Shown: in pieces, positions 1 through 8,563 of the stretch
Layout: every line of letters starts with the position of its first letter
Position numbering within the stretch: position 1 is the first letter of the stretch
Position numbers and translations under genes: made by a program
The notes under the pieces: generated by a model
What the model was told of the DNA's origin: nothing
The model's database searches: none
Seen by the model: only the letters and a program-made list of their open reading frames with translations
NCBI GenBank assembly: GCA_963748095.1
Contig: CAVVIO010000015.1
Span: forward strand, 1-64,000
Origin: CAVVIO01 sp963748095
GTDB taxonomy: Bacteria > Bacteroidota > Bacteroidia > Bacteroidales > UBA10428
Direction: 5' to 3'
Length of the DNA: 64,000 nucleotides

Positions 1-750
1 AAAAACAGGTATGGAACTGGCGACTATCAGAAAAAAAATAACCAGTTTTGATTTAACCCTTTTACTAAAAAGGATATAAAGTATGGTTAACAAAGCCACC
101 GATGCGAGTAATTGCCTGGTTCCGAGTAGTACAACTACTATCATAGCCAAAAAAGTGATAAAAAGATATTTCACTTTTTTAGTGGAAAAATATTTTACCA
201 GTCCGATAAAATAAGAAACAAACATATAACCGCCTCCAGGCATAAATATGCGTATTGTCCCCCTGTCTATAAACATTTTAGCGTTTGTGAGGGCAAAAGG
301 AAAGGCAATAAATTGCAGGATATATATTACACAATAGGCAACCCCTAATGTAAGAAATATATTTTCAACATCCTTTAAAGTGGGCCTCAGATGAAAAAGG
401 GTAAAATAAAAAAGGAAAAAATACATACCCCGTTGAGTAATTATAGTTATGGAAAAGGGTTGTCTGTGAAAATAATAAGCCCCGAACGTGCTGATAGCAA
501 CCGCTATAAGGAGTATCCATATTTCCGTACTAAAACTTTTTTTTATTTGTGATGAACCACTGTAAACAGAATATATAATATTAATTCCGACTATTAAAAG
601 GATAGCAACCATACCTAAAATTTTATTGAAATTTTCAGGAATTAATCTTAGGTTATAAAATTCAATAGAAATAATTATTATTAAAATAAGAAGAATTCTG
701 TTTAGAAGAAAGTATCTTTTTTTCAGCAATAGATTATTAGATTCAAGCAT
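1..750 (-). CDS. O-antigen polymerase/ligase-like membrane protein (partial)
   Basis: This is an open frame of 250 codons with an ATG at 750 and no stop before the window edge, so the C-terminal part lies outside. The product is very hydrophobic: after a short basic N-terminus (KKRYFLLNR) come several membrane segments separated by short loops. The first is around residues 18-30, the next around 40-55 and 78-90, and more follow to the edge. A short GTRQLLAS segment after a membrane helix resembles the arginine-containing loop of Wzy polymerases and WaaL ligases. Its place directly downstream of a Wzx-type flippase in a glycan locus supports a role in polymerising or ligating a surface polysaccharide at the inner membrane. 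Wzy and ligase cannot be separated on this fragment. The family call is inferred from topology and context, not from a diagnostic motif. Confidence 0.65.
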   Translation of the reverse strand, partial: MLESNNLLLKKRYFLLNRILLILIIIISIEFYNLRLIPENFNKILGMVAILLIVGINIIYSVYSGSSQIKKSFSTEIWILLIAVAISTFGAYYFHRQPFSITIITQRGMYFFLFYFTLFHLRPTLKDVENIFLTLGVAYCVIYILQFIAFPFALTNAKMFIDRGTIRIFMPGGGYMFVSYFIGLVKYFSTKKVKYLFITFLAMIVVVLLGTRQLLASVALLTILYILFSKRVKSKLVIFFLIVASSIPVF

Positions 751-794
751 CTCACATTTAATTTGTTAAGAAATAAATAACTTTCCTGGTTACA

Positions 795-2235
795 TTAATT
801 TCTTTTAAAGGGATTAAATTCCCTGCTCTTATTTTTTAAATAGATTAATCCGAACTTTGGTACTTCAATTATATATCTTGCCAAAGGCCAATGCAATAAC
901 TTTAAAGTTAAAGACATGGCATACCAGTCGTTGAAGGATAATTGCACTAATAATTTTACAAGCAATATCCCCAATAAACCATAGATGGGTAACACATAAA
1001 ATCCGATACCAATGATCAATACACCCGATACCACGGATGGGATTAAAAATGGTATGTGATTGGTAGTGGTATACAGAGTGCCATGAAATAAAGAATGCAT
1101 ATCCAGTAAAATAGACAGACACATTATAAAAAGTAATCCGGGGGGGAGAAACCTTGTGTTTGTATGTAAGATGTTTAAAGTCCAGTTTCCAAACAAGGCA
1201 ATAAACAGACATGCGGCTATTAATAAAATCATACCAAGGAAAATATACTGGGAAGATCTAACTTTCAGTTCCTGTAATTTTTTTTGAGCTGCTAATTTAA
1301 AAAATATCGGTAAATTGGCCATAAACGGGGTTTGTGAAATATTACCGGCAAGACCTATGATCCGGTTGGTAAACAGAAATGCAGACATTAATTTCGGATC
1401 GGAAATTTGTGCCATAATAATTGAGTTTCCTGATCCGACCAGGTAATTTCCCCAGAAAATACCCTCCTAATTTCCAGGTAGCCGGCCAGATTGACCAGAA
1501 GATATTTTTATTGAAATGATATTTTTTTCTGAGTTCGCCTCCATTATCTTTGATCCAGTGTATGATAAAATTTTTCAGATAAAATAATTTAAACACTGCT
1601 TCAAGCAACATTACGGAAATAAGCGCAGCAGGTTTTAATTTTAACAACAGAAGTATAATGAAAAGCGCGATCCTGATGGTGCTGGTAACCGTATTAAGTC
1701 TTGCCTGCATAGCTACATAATTCAGCCCCTTAGTGAATGAACTCCATTTTACGGTATTAATTGTGATAACACTATATGGGATCAATAGGGCATAGGCCAG
1801 CCAGAAATCGAACCGGTGGCCGGAAAGCTTCATCACATTCCAGACAAAAGCCATACCGGCAGTTGACAGCAAAATAATTACCAGAACACCTAGAAAGAGA
1901 TAAATAATATTTGAAGTGGTTAATAAATCCACTATCAAGGGAATATTGGGCGGTTCATCTTTTAATTCTTCTTTATTTTCATATTCTTCTTTTGTTTTTG
2001 GGATGGAATCGGACCCGGCATAAAAATAAGCAACTGCCCTAACCAACACAGAACCAAATCCGGAATCTGCAAGCATGGCAAAACCAATAATGGTGCTTGT
2101 AAGAAACCACAAGGATTGTTCCAGTTCGGAATAAGTAGTCAAAACCAGTGGCAAAACAAATATCATACTTCCGAACCGCACAAAATTGGAGGACCAGGAC
2201 ATGATGGTTGGGCTGTTGTATATTTTTTTTAGCAT
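795..2235 (-). CDS. Wzx-like polysaccharide flippase (reading frame interrupted)
   Basis: Two overlapping frames encode one MATE-like/Wzx polysaccharide transporter of about 479 residues, the usual flippase length. The N-terminal part starts at ATG 2235 (MLKKIYNSPTIMSWSSNFVR) and carries paired membrane helices; the C-terminal part continues with SDPKLMSAFLFTNRI and further helices to 795. The break lies at the tttcccc run at 1447-1453. Dropping one base there reads GGYFLGNYLVGSGNSIIMAQ straight into the second frame, and the total length then becomes a multiple of three. An unusual charged insert (about residues 80-95, rich in E and K) sits between helices. It should flip lipid-linked glycan units across the inner membrane for the neighbouring Wzy-like protein. 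The lesion is either a sequencing insertion (favoured, see findings) or a true null allele. Confidence 0.8.
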
Positions 2236-2337
2236 GCTTATCAGGATTGGTTTTCAAATAGTAACTGACGGATTCAAATCAACATAAAAACTTTAATACT
2301 TTTATTTCTTGTTCTTAAAATAAAAGAAGAAAAAACC

Positions 2338-2580
2338 TTAGACATTTAATCCGGTTCTGAAAAGTTTCCTGAAAATCAGCGGGATATAAATTAAATTAAA
2401 TTCTCTTCTTTCATTGGATATCCTGTTTATGGCATTCATAGGAATAATTATTTTAAGGCTGTTTTTAATTTTTCGTGTCAAAAGTATTACAAATCTTCGG
2501 CTTTAGCTGGCACTTTCGTCAATGCATATTACAAACCGGTCAAATTGCTTAATAAAATGGATAGATTCCAGAAAATTGTA
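2338..2580 (-). pseudogene. Possible remnant of a glycan-locus gene
   Basis: The gap between flippase and GT4 contains a minus-strand frame without a good start that reads like the C-terminal end of a protein. It runs from about 2580 through FIKQFDRFVICIDES, meets one in-frame TAA (about 2503-2505), and continues to IPLIFRKLFRTGLNV and a TAA at 2338-2340. Basic, aromatic C-termini of this kind are common in glycosyltransferases. No complete domain is present, so this may be the tail of a deleted gene or chance coding. Confidence is low. Confidence 0.25.
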
Positions 2581-2585
2581 ATAAT

Positions 2586-3740
2586 TTACTCATTTATTTT
2601 TTGAGTAATATTTCTGATAATTCTTTTAAAAATTAAAATGTTCGGTTCCAGTGAATATATTTTCATAAATATATCATAAGCTTTTTTTGTATAATCCTTT
2701 TTACTGTCTAAGATATCTACTAACTGTTTTTTAAACATTTCAGATGTATCTGCAATCACGATGGATCCATCATGTTCGATACCCTCTGCCCCTTTTGAAG
2801 TGCTTAACAGTTGTGTTTTCAGAGCCATGGACTCAATGCATTTTAACCGGGTGCCGCTGCCATGTAAAAGAGGAACGATCGATACTTTTGCTTTTGCAAT
2901 ATATGGTTTCAGATCCGCTACAGTTCCAAGAGCTGTAATATTTTTGATTGTATATAGTTTTTTTATCTTGTCCAAAGCAATATCAGATCCGATTCCTACA
3001 AGTATTAACTTTTCATTTTTAAATGTTTCGTTATTCCATACTTCTTTAACAAACCATTCAAGTCCGGCAAAATTCGCATAGGTGAGAAAATTGGCAGTCA
3101 TAATAATATAGTCAGCTTTTTTTATATTATCAACATAATAATCCTGTTCGATTAAAAAATTTGGAATTATATAAATCTTATTAGCAGGGATATAACTTTT
3201 ATAATATTGTCCGTCATTTTCTGATACAGCAATGATCGCATCAGCTTTTTTAAAGAAGAATCGTTCATGTAATTGATTAACTTTATATCTTAAAAAACGT
3301 GATAATTTATTTTTTAAAGTTACAACGGGACTTTGAAATGTTATTTTTGACTGAACATTATGCGTTCCATAAATTACGGGAATACTCTTAGTTTTAAAAT
3401 GATTGATATATTGTCCGTAGTAGTGATAGTCAATATAGGCAACATCAATTTTGTTGTTTTTCAGTAAATTATCGAAAATGGCAATTAATTTTCTGTCCTT
3501 TTTAAATTTTTTTATATAATTGATATATTTGTTTTTAGAATACAAAGAATTAAAATCAAATTCATGAAAATCAATATTTCCGAATTGATATTCCTTGTAT
3601 GCTTCATTTTCTGTTTTACCAATAATTGCGATTACGTTATCAAATATACCGGACAAAATCTTCAATAATCCGTAACTTCTAAGTTTTTCTCCTCCATAAA
3701 CCGGGAATGGGACAATATCGGTAAGAAATAAAATGGTCAT
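2586..3740 (-). CDS. Glycosyltransferase family 4 (GT-B fold)
   Basis: The 384-residue product has the two-domain GT-B layout of family GT4. The N-terminus (VPFPVYGGEKLRSYGL) has the glycine-rich acceptor-side loop with GGEKLR. The C-terminal Rossmann half contains VPLLHGSGTRLKCIESMA, the signature region in which the glutamate (E of CIESMA) contacts the donor-sugar ribose or diphosphate. Length is normal for the family and there is no signal peptide, so it should act on the cytoplasmic face of the inner membrane on a lipid-linked acceptor. It lies 350 bp upstream of the flippase on the same strand, within the polysaccharide locus. Donor and linkage cannot be predicted. It is noticeably more AT-rich and lysine-rich than the GT2 and sugar genes beside it, a common pattern in exchanged glycan genes. 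Confidence 0.85.
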   Translation of the reverse strand: MTILFLTDIVPFPVYGGEKLRSYGLLKILSGIFDNVIAIIGKTENEAYKEYQFGNIDFHEFDFNSLYSKNKYINYIKKFKKDRKLIAIFDNLLKNNKIDVAYIDYHYYGQYINHFKTKSIPVIYGTHNVQSKITFQSPVVTLKNKLSRFLRYKVNQLHERFFFKKADAIIAVSENDGQYYKSYIPANKIYIIPNFLIEQDYYVDNIKKADYIIMTANFLTYANFAGLEWFVKEVWNNETFKNEKLILVGIGSDIALDKIKKLYTIKNITALGTVADLKPYIAKAKVSIVPLLHGSGTRLKCIESMALKTQLLSTSKGAEGIEHDGSIVIADTSEMFKKQLVDILDSKKDYTKKAYDIFMKIYSLEPNILIFKRIIRNITQKINE

Positions 3741-3969
3741 GCTTATAATTATTGAGTTTAATTTTAACTAGGCTAACTTAAAAAATAAATTTTTGTGGAT
3801 ATTATAATATTATTTCTTTTTGATGAATTGATATTATAAGCTTATAAACTGATTTCTCTTTTATGTTGATACCCCTAATTCAATTGTATTTCAATAATTC
3901 AGCGTAAAAAACTATTTTAACATACCATGATTTTTTCATACTTTTAAGCAATTAAAAAAATTAATATTT

Positions 3970-4891
3970 ATGGAAGAATTATTTACAATTGCATTTCCGG
4001 TTTATAAACGGACTGATTTTATTAAAATCAGCGCTTGATTGTGCAGTAAAACAAAGTGTAAAGTGCAGGATATTACTAGTAGATAATAACTCTCCGCATG
4101 ATGAATTTAAAAAGATCATCGATGGCTATAATAATCCGTTGATAAAGTATGTAAAAACCGATCATACGGTTCCCCAGGATGAAAACTTTAATAATTGTTT
4201 CCGTTATGCCGAAACACCCTGGCTGACTATTTTGCACGATGACGACCTGCTGCATTTTCAATTCGTTGAACTGGCAGAAAAAATTCTCGATAAATATGGT
4301 GATAAAATAGGCGGATTCGCTGTAAAGAATTTTGTGAGTGAAAAGGAATGGGAAGACACCTATAAAAAAGTCACATTTACGGATGATATCAAACTGGTGA
4401 AAGCGCCTTTCTTTTACTTTGCGCAACTTTCCCCTTTCCCGGGAGTCGTTTTACACCGGGAAACTGCATTGAAGATAGGAGGATTCGAAGCTGACTTGCA
4501 TCCGATAGCGGATTTTGATTTCTGGTACCGGTACAGTGTTACCAAACCTATGCTTTATGTGGACCAGTACCTGGCCTATTACCGGATATCCCCGTTGCAA
4601 TCGACCAATCACCTGATAGATGCCATGATCAATAATGTATATGAATACCGGATGAGAGAGATACGGAAAAGCAGATACAATAATTTTTTCACCCGGCTGG
4701 CGCTGGAACAATCACGTATTAATAATATAAAATTTTTCAAAGAGACCTATCCGAATATAGAAATGCCGGAAAAGTTAGTGAATGAAACAGGACTGAGGAA
4801 GGCAGAAAAATTATTGAAAATCAAATTACTCTCAAAATATACCGGTTATTACAAAAGAAAGATATCATTTGATAGTGTTAATAAACTTTAA
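3970..4891 (+). CDS. Glycosyltransferase family 2 (reading frame interrupted near start)
   Basis: This is a GT-A fold family 2 glycosyltransferase of about 306 residues. The true start is ATG 3970, giving MEELFTIAFPVYKRTDFIK, the classical GT2 N-terminus. That frame stops early, and the rest (SALDCAVKQSV onward) is one frame over. Removing one A from the aaaa run at 4024-4027 joins them exactly. Visible motifs are the nucleotide-binding strand (RILLVDNNSP), the DxD-type metal site (TILHDDDLLHF) and an acceptor-side ADFDFWYRY segment. It is the only plus-strand gene in the polysaccharide locus and converges on the PIG-L gene with 34 bp between stops. It probably adds one sugar to the lipid-linked repeat unit in the cytoplasm; donor unknown. 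The frame break is probably an inserted base in the sequence. Confidence 0.82.
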
Positions 4892-4925
4892 TCTGTGAAT
4901 TGATAAAAAGAATATTAGTTCTGAT

Positions 4926-5568
4926 TTATATCTGGATTTTCCTCCCATAAAACGCCTCGGCAAAGAGTACAGCCGACTCCATCCCACGTAACCGGGGAAG
5001 CGCTTTAAAAGTATCTTCATCGAACCAGTGTTTGGAGGTTTGCGATTCAAATGCTTTCATTAAAATTTCAATCTTTTTATTCAGGTATTTTTCTTCCAGG
5101 GTGACATAAACATTCGGAATACCCAGGTCCCCGTCATATTTCGGTATCTCATATTCCAGGATTAAGTGATTTCTCCAGGTATTCCAGGTGAGATCACTTA
5201 CCAGCCGGTGGTCCTGGTGGCGGTCGTCGCGGTAATGGGTGAAAATAAGATCCGGTTGAAATTCCTTTTTTATCGTTTCGAAATAATCTTTTACTTCAGC
5301 AGCCAGGAAAGGAAGAAAACCATCGCGGTAGGATTGGATAATGATTTCTTTGTTCTTTATGTTCTTTAAAAACATTTCAGCACTTTCCGTTGCTTCTTTC
5401 TTCCGGATTTCATTTGATGCAAATACCACCCAGCGCACCGAACCGATCGGGTATTTGTCAAATAATTTCAACAGGGTACCTCCGGCGCCTATCTCGATAT
5501 CGTCACAATGGGCTCCCAGGCATAATATATTGAGGGGTTTATCGGTGGATAGTTTCAGATTTAAGCAT
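4926..5568 (-). CDS. PIG-L/LmbE family deacetylase (reading frame interrupted at N-terminus)
   Basis: This is a zinc-dependent PIG-L (LmbE-like) N-deacetylase of about 213 residues. The conserved N-terminal zinc motif LGAHCDDIEIGAGGT lies near 5475-5520, and a second histidine motif RHQDHRLVSD lies in the middle; together these are the family's metal ligands. The frame that contains them has no in-frame ATG. The ATG at 5568 (MLK...) is one base out of register, and deleting one base of the ttt at 5560-5562 gives MLNLKLSTDKPLNILCLGAH and a length divisible by three. A shorter start at TTG 5471 would lose the active site and is rejected. Family members remove acetyl groups from N-acetylated sugars, so here it may deacetylate a sugar of the surface glycan. 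The substrate is unknown. Confidence 0.8.
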
Positions 5569-5725
5569 GGTTTTTTGTAATTTTTAATTATTGGTTTTAT
5601 TTAATAGTAAAACGTGATATTATTTAAAACATATTCATTCAACAAATTGCATTTTACCATCAATATTTCATTTTTAATTTTTTTGATGATTCATAAATCA
5701 ATTTTGTTTAGGTAAGCCATTTAGA

Positions 5726-5890
5726 CGTCATTGCGAGGAAGATGACGAAGCCTGCCTGCTGCAGGCAGGCAATCTCCTGCTATGAACAGAATGAATTACT
5801 AAAAAGTTAATTATTTCACTGACAAAGCAGGAGATTGCTTCGCTCCACTGCACCTGCCTTACCGTCAGGTTGATTTCGCTCGCAATGACG
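5726..5890. repeat. Dispersed palindromic element (CGTCATTGCGAG type)
   Basis: A 165-bp imperfect palindrome sits between the PIG-L and cytidylyltransferase genes. Its 12-bp terminal inverted repeats are cgtcattgcgag (5726-5737) and ctcgcaatgacg (5879-5890). Inner arms caatctcctgc (5770-5780) and gcaggagattg (5827-5837) also pair, and the left half holds a separate gcctgcctgc/gcaggcaggc palindrome (5751-5771). No reading frame lies inside. Repeats starting with CGTCATTGCGAG are known to me as common non-coding elements in many unrelated bacterial genomes; that recollection needs a search to confirm for this genome. Confidence 0.75.
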
Positions 5891-5981
5891 TGTTACTTAG
5901 CAAGCTTAACTAAACTACATTGATCCATAATTTGTAAATTATTTGTATGTTGGATTTTGTAATTTGTGTTTTCTGAATTTT

Positions 5982-6773
5982 TTAATGTTTCCCGTTTTTA
6001 CTCCACACTTCCCAGGGAGCATTCCCTTTGGCATAGGCTTCATCCAGCGTCTGTTTATCTTTATAGGTATCCATGCTGGCCCAGAAACCGTTGTGTTCCC
6101 AGGATACCAGTTGTTTTTTCTTTATTAACCGCTGAAAAGGCTGGTTTACCAGTTCATCTCCCCATTCCATGTAATCGAAAATATCCTTTCTTAATATAAA
6201 GAAACCGGTGTTGATGTACATTCCCGAGGCGCCGATATGGCTGATGCTTTTCACCAGTCCGTCTTCCTGGCGCTGCACCACGTGAAAACTCTGTGTGGGC
6301 TGGTAAGCCATAAAGGCAGCGGTTTTATCCTCTTGCTTTCCGAACCAGTCGATCATGGAGGGCAGATCCAGATCTGTCAATCCGTCGCTGTAATTGGCAA
6401 GAAAAAATTCCTCTCCTTTCAGATGTTCCTTCACCTGCATCAACCGCATTCCGATATTCGAATTAATTCCAGTGTCCACGAAAGTGATGCGCCAGTCGTC
6501 TATATCGGAATTGAGCAATTCAATGTTTTTTCCTCCTTTTGTATAGACAAAGTCATTGGAGATGGTTTCGTCATAATTTACAAAATAGTTCTTGATCATA
6601 TCCGCTTTATGACCCAGGCATAATATGAAATCCTTATGGCCATAGTGGGCGTAATATTTCATGATATTCCATAAAATCGGACGGTATCCTATCGGCACCA
6701 TGGGTTTTGGCACCTGATCGGAATACTCTCTGAGCCGCATCCCTAATCCGCCACAAAACAAAACTACTTTCAT
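5982..6773 (-). CDS. rfbF: Glucose-1-phosphate cytidylyltransferase-like protein
   Basis: The 263-residue product belongs to the sugar-phosphate nucleotidyltransferases and is closest in pattern to RfbF/DdhA, which joins CTP and glucose-1-phosphate to give CDP-glucose. Visible are the nucleotide-binding loop GGLGMRLREY (residues 8-17), the PKPMVPIGYRPILW substrate segment with the key lysine near 23, YSDGL, and NTGFFILRKDIFDY. The length matches RfbF (about 257). I start at ATG 6773 (MKVVLFCGG); the longer frame from 6869 adds 32 residues that overlap the upstream gene and are not conserved-looking. It lies 22 bp behind the C-methyltransferase, last gene of a four-gene run. CDP-glucose would normally go next to CDP-glucose 4,6-dehydratase (RfbG), which is not in this window. 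Confidence 0.85.
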   Translation of the reverse strand: MKVVLFCGGLGMRLREYSDQVPKPMVPIGYRPILWNIMKYYAHYGHKDFILCLGHKADMIKNYFVNYDETISNDFVYTKGGKNIELLNSDIDDWRITFVDTGINSNIGMRLMQVKEHLKGEEFFLANYSDGLTDLDLPSMIDWFGKQEDKTAAFMAYQPTQSFHVVQRQEDGLVKSISHIGASGMYINTGFFILRKDIFDYMEWGDELVNQPFQRLIKKKQLVSWEHNGFWASMDTYKDKQTLDEAYAKGNAPWEVWSKNGKH

Positions 6774-6795
6774 TATTAATTCTTTTTTTAAGGTA

Positions 6796-7965
6796 TTACA
6801 AAGCAAAAACTTCCGGGTATACATCCATATCATGCAGCATTTTTGTGATTTCATCCTTGTAAATGCCATTCATGATAATTACTGCATCCGGTTTGTACTC
6901 AGCCAGAAATTTCGGTTGCACGTATTTTTTACCAATCCCCGGAATGAAATTATTTTCCATATAAGGATTGATATCTACTACATATTCAATAACATTAATA
7001 TCATCAAAATTCGTTAAAAATCCAACCGACTTCGATCCTCCTCCCCAGACAACGGTTTTCTTCCCCTCGTTTTTAAGCCTGGTAAGCCTTGTCCGCCACT
7101 CAGTTAACTGGGTTTCAACTTTTTCTTTAAAAACAGCGACACGTTGCTGTTGTTCTTCGATGCTTTCTTCGATGGGCCATATCTTAGTATCAGGTGAATT
7201 GGTGGGTTTTGCCTCGATAACAAGATACTGATCGTTGTATTCCAGCCGCAGATCGAGTATTTCATATCCGGTGCTCCGGAACAGTCGCGCCAGCGAACCG
7301 GCGCTGAAATAAGAACAATGTTCGTAATAAATATCCCAGAATGCCTGAATATCGAGGATCCTGGTTATTTGTGGTATTTCAAAGAAAATAACCGGATCGG
7401 TTCTTTTTCCCAGAGAATCGCGTATTAATTGCAGAAAGTCCCTTGTAGGATGTATATGTTCCAGTGTATGCCGGCAGCAGATCAGATCACTGGGGATCTT
7501 TCCATGTTCAAGGGAATAAAATTCCTTGTAAAAAGAAAGGTTGGGATTGGTCTGACGACCTTCTTCATAAGCCGGATCAATACCAATTCCTTTGCTTCCG
7601 CTTAAATCACTCAGCATATTGATAAAATCTCCTTTTCCACAGCCTATCTCAATGAGTTGTTTATTATGAAGATCGTATTTGTCAATCAATCCCCTGGAAA
7701 TTTTCTCAAGGTATTGCATAAATGTTTTTGAAAATCCCTGCTGGTCTTCATAACCCTGTGTAAAATAATCGATGGATGTATCGTACAAACGGTTAAAGAT
7801 AAAACCGCAGTCATGACAGAAACCCAACTCTATATCTTTTCTGGGGACTTTCAGAGCTTCTTCTTTGGATTTTACGGTTACCAGGCTAAAAATGGGCGCA
7901 TTGTGAATGCTGAAAAAGCCTTCGATATTTTCACCGTAACAATTCGGGCATTTGGTATGTACCAT
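6796..7965 (-). CDS. SAM-dependent sugar C-methyltransferase
   Basis: The 389-residue protein has the three-part layout of NDP-sugar C-methyltransferases (TylCIII/NovU type). An N-terminal zinc-binding knuckle has cysteines at about 6, 9, 50 and 53 (CPNC, CHDC). A central class I SAM-binding domain carries IEIGCGKGDFI at about 105-115 with CCRHTLEHI downstream. A C-terminal Rossmann-like domain contains VVWGGGSKSVGFL. Known relatives methylate a ketosugar carbon, usually C-3 of a 4-keto-6-deoxy NDP-hexose, giving branched sugars. Its neighbours fit this: an RmlC-like epimerase and an SDR upstream, and a cytidylyltransferase downstream, all co-directional with gaps of 22-40 bp. The carrier (CDP or dTDP) and the carbon methylated are inference. 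It acts in the cytoplasm. Confidence 0.85.
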   Translation of the reverse strand: MVHTKCPNCYGENIEGFFSIHNAPIFSLVTVKSKEEALKVPRKDIELGFCHDCGFIFNRLYDTSIDYFTQGYEDQQGFSKTFMQYLEKISRGLIDKYDLHNKQLIEIGCGKGDFINMLSDLSGSKGIGIDPAYEEGRQTNPNLSFYKEFYSLEHGKIPSDLICCRHTLEHIHPTRDFLQLIRDSLGKRTDPVIFFEIPQITRILDIQAFWDIYYEHCSYFSAGSLARLFRSTGYEILDLRLEYNDQYLVIEAKPTNSPDTKIWPIEESIEEQQQRVAVFKEKVETQLTEWRTRLTRLKNEGKKTVVWGGGSKSVGFLTNFDDINVIEYVVDINPYMENNFIPGIGKKYVQPKFLAEYKPDAVIIMNGIYKDEITKMLHDMDVYPEVFAL

Positions 7966-8005
7966 TGGTAATTAATAAATTAGAATAAATGAAATAACTT
8001 TTTTG

Positions 8006-8536
8006 TTAAAGGTTGAAATCGGGCCACCGCGTGTCCTGATCGGAGATGACTACCGGTTCGAGAGGAAGCCGGATATTAAACTGCGGGTCGTTCCATCTGA
8101 CCCCAGTGGCATGTTCCGGGGCATAAAACCCCGTTGTGAAATAGGTGATCTCCGTATTATCTTCCAGCGTAATAAAACCCTGGGCAAATCCTTCCGGAGA
8201 ATACAACGCTTTGTAATTATCTTCGGTAAGTATTTCACCTGTCCACTGTCTGAAAGTAGGAGAATCCGGCCTTAAATCAACAATAATATCGAATACGGAC
8301 CCGCGGGTACATCGTATCATTTTGGCCTCTTGATGAGGAGGGAGCTGAAAGTGCAACCCCCTGAGAGTGCCCTTTTCTTTACTGAAAGATGTATTGATCT
8401 GGGCGATGTTTCCGATAAGCCCGTGTTCTTTCATTTCATTTTGGCACCACGAACGGCCAAAAAAGCCCCGTTCATCTCCTATTTTCTTGATCTCTATGAG
8501 ATATGCTCCTTTTAATTTTGTTTCGGTAAAAATCAT
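8006..8536 (-). CDS. dTDP-4-dehydrorhamnose 3,5-epimerase (RmlC) family protein
   Basis: This is a 176-residue cupin of the RmlC/RfbC family, typical in length. The catalytic histidine is in TLRGLHFQ (His62) and the catalytic tyrosine in TYFTTGFYAPEH (Tyr132), at the positions expected from characterised RmlC. The WNDP segment that closes the family signature is also present. RmlC inverts C-3 and C-5 of 4-keto-6-deoxy sugars; relatives act at one carbon only or on other NDP-sugars. There is no rmlA, rmlB or rmlD nearby, and the neighbours are a C-methyltransferase and an SDR. It therefore more likely serves a branched deoxysugar pathway than rhamnose (inference). It lies 27 bp downstream of the SDR gene, as the second gene of the operon. 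Confidence 0.85.
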   Translation of the reverse strand: MIFTETKLKGAYLIEIKKIGDERGFFGRSWCQNEMKEHGLIGNIAQINTSFSKEKGTLRGLHFQLPPHQEAKMIRCTRGSVFDIIVDLRPDSPTFRQWTGEILTEDNYKALYSPEGFAQGFITLEDNTEITYFTTGFYAPEHATGVRWNDPQFNIRLPLEPVVISDQDTRWPDFNL

Positions 8537-8563
8537 ATTCCGTTTGATATTGTCGATTAATAG

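Noticed and set aside
3989..4891. GT2 gene starting at 3989 (MHFRFINGL...)
   Set aside because: The first 13 codons of that frame do not resemble a GT2 start; the true N-terminus is read from ATG 3970 one frame over, joined at the aaaa run.
4926..5471. PIG-L protein starting at TTG 5471
   Set aside because: That start removes the zinc motif LGAHCDD, which is encoded just upstream; a frame break at 5560-5562 explains the missing ATG.
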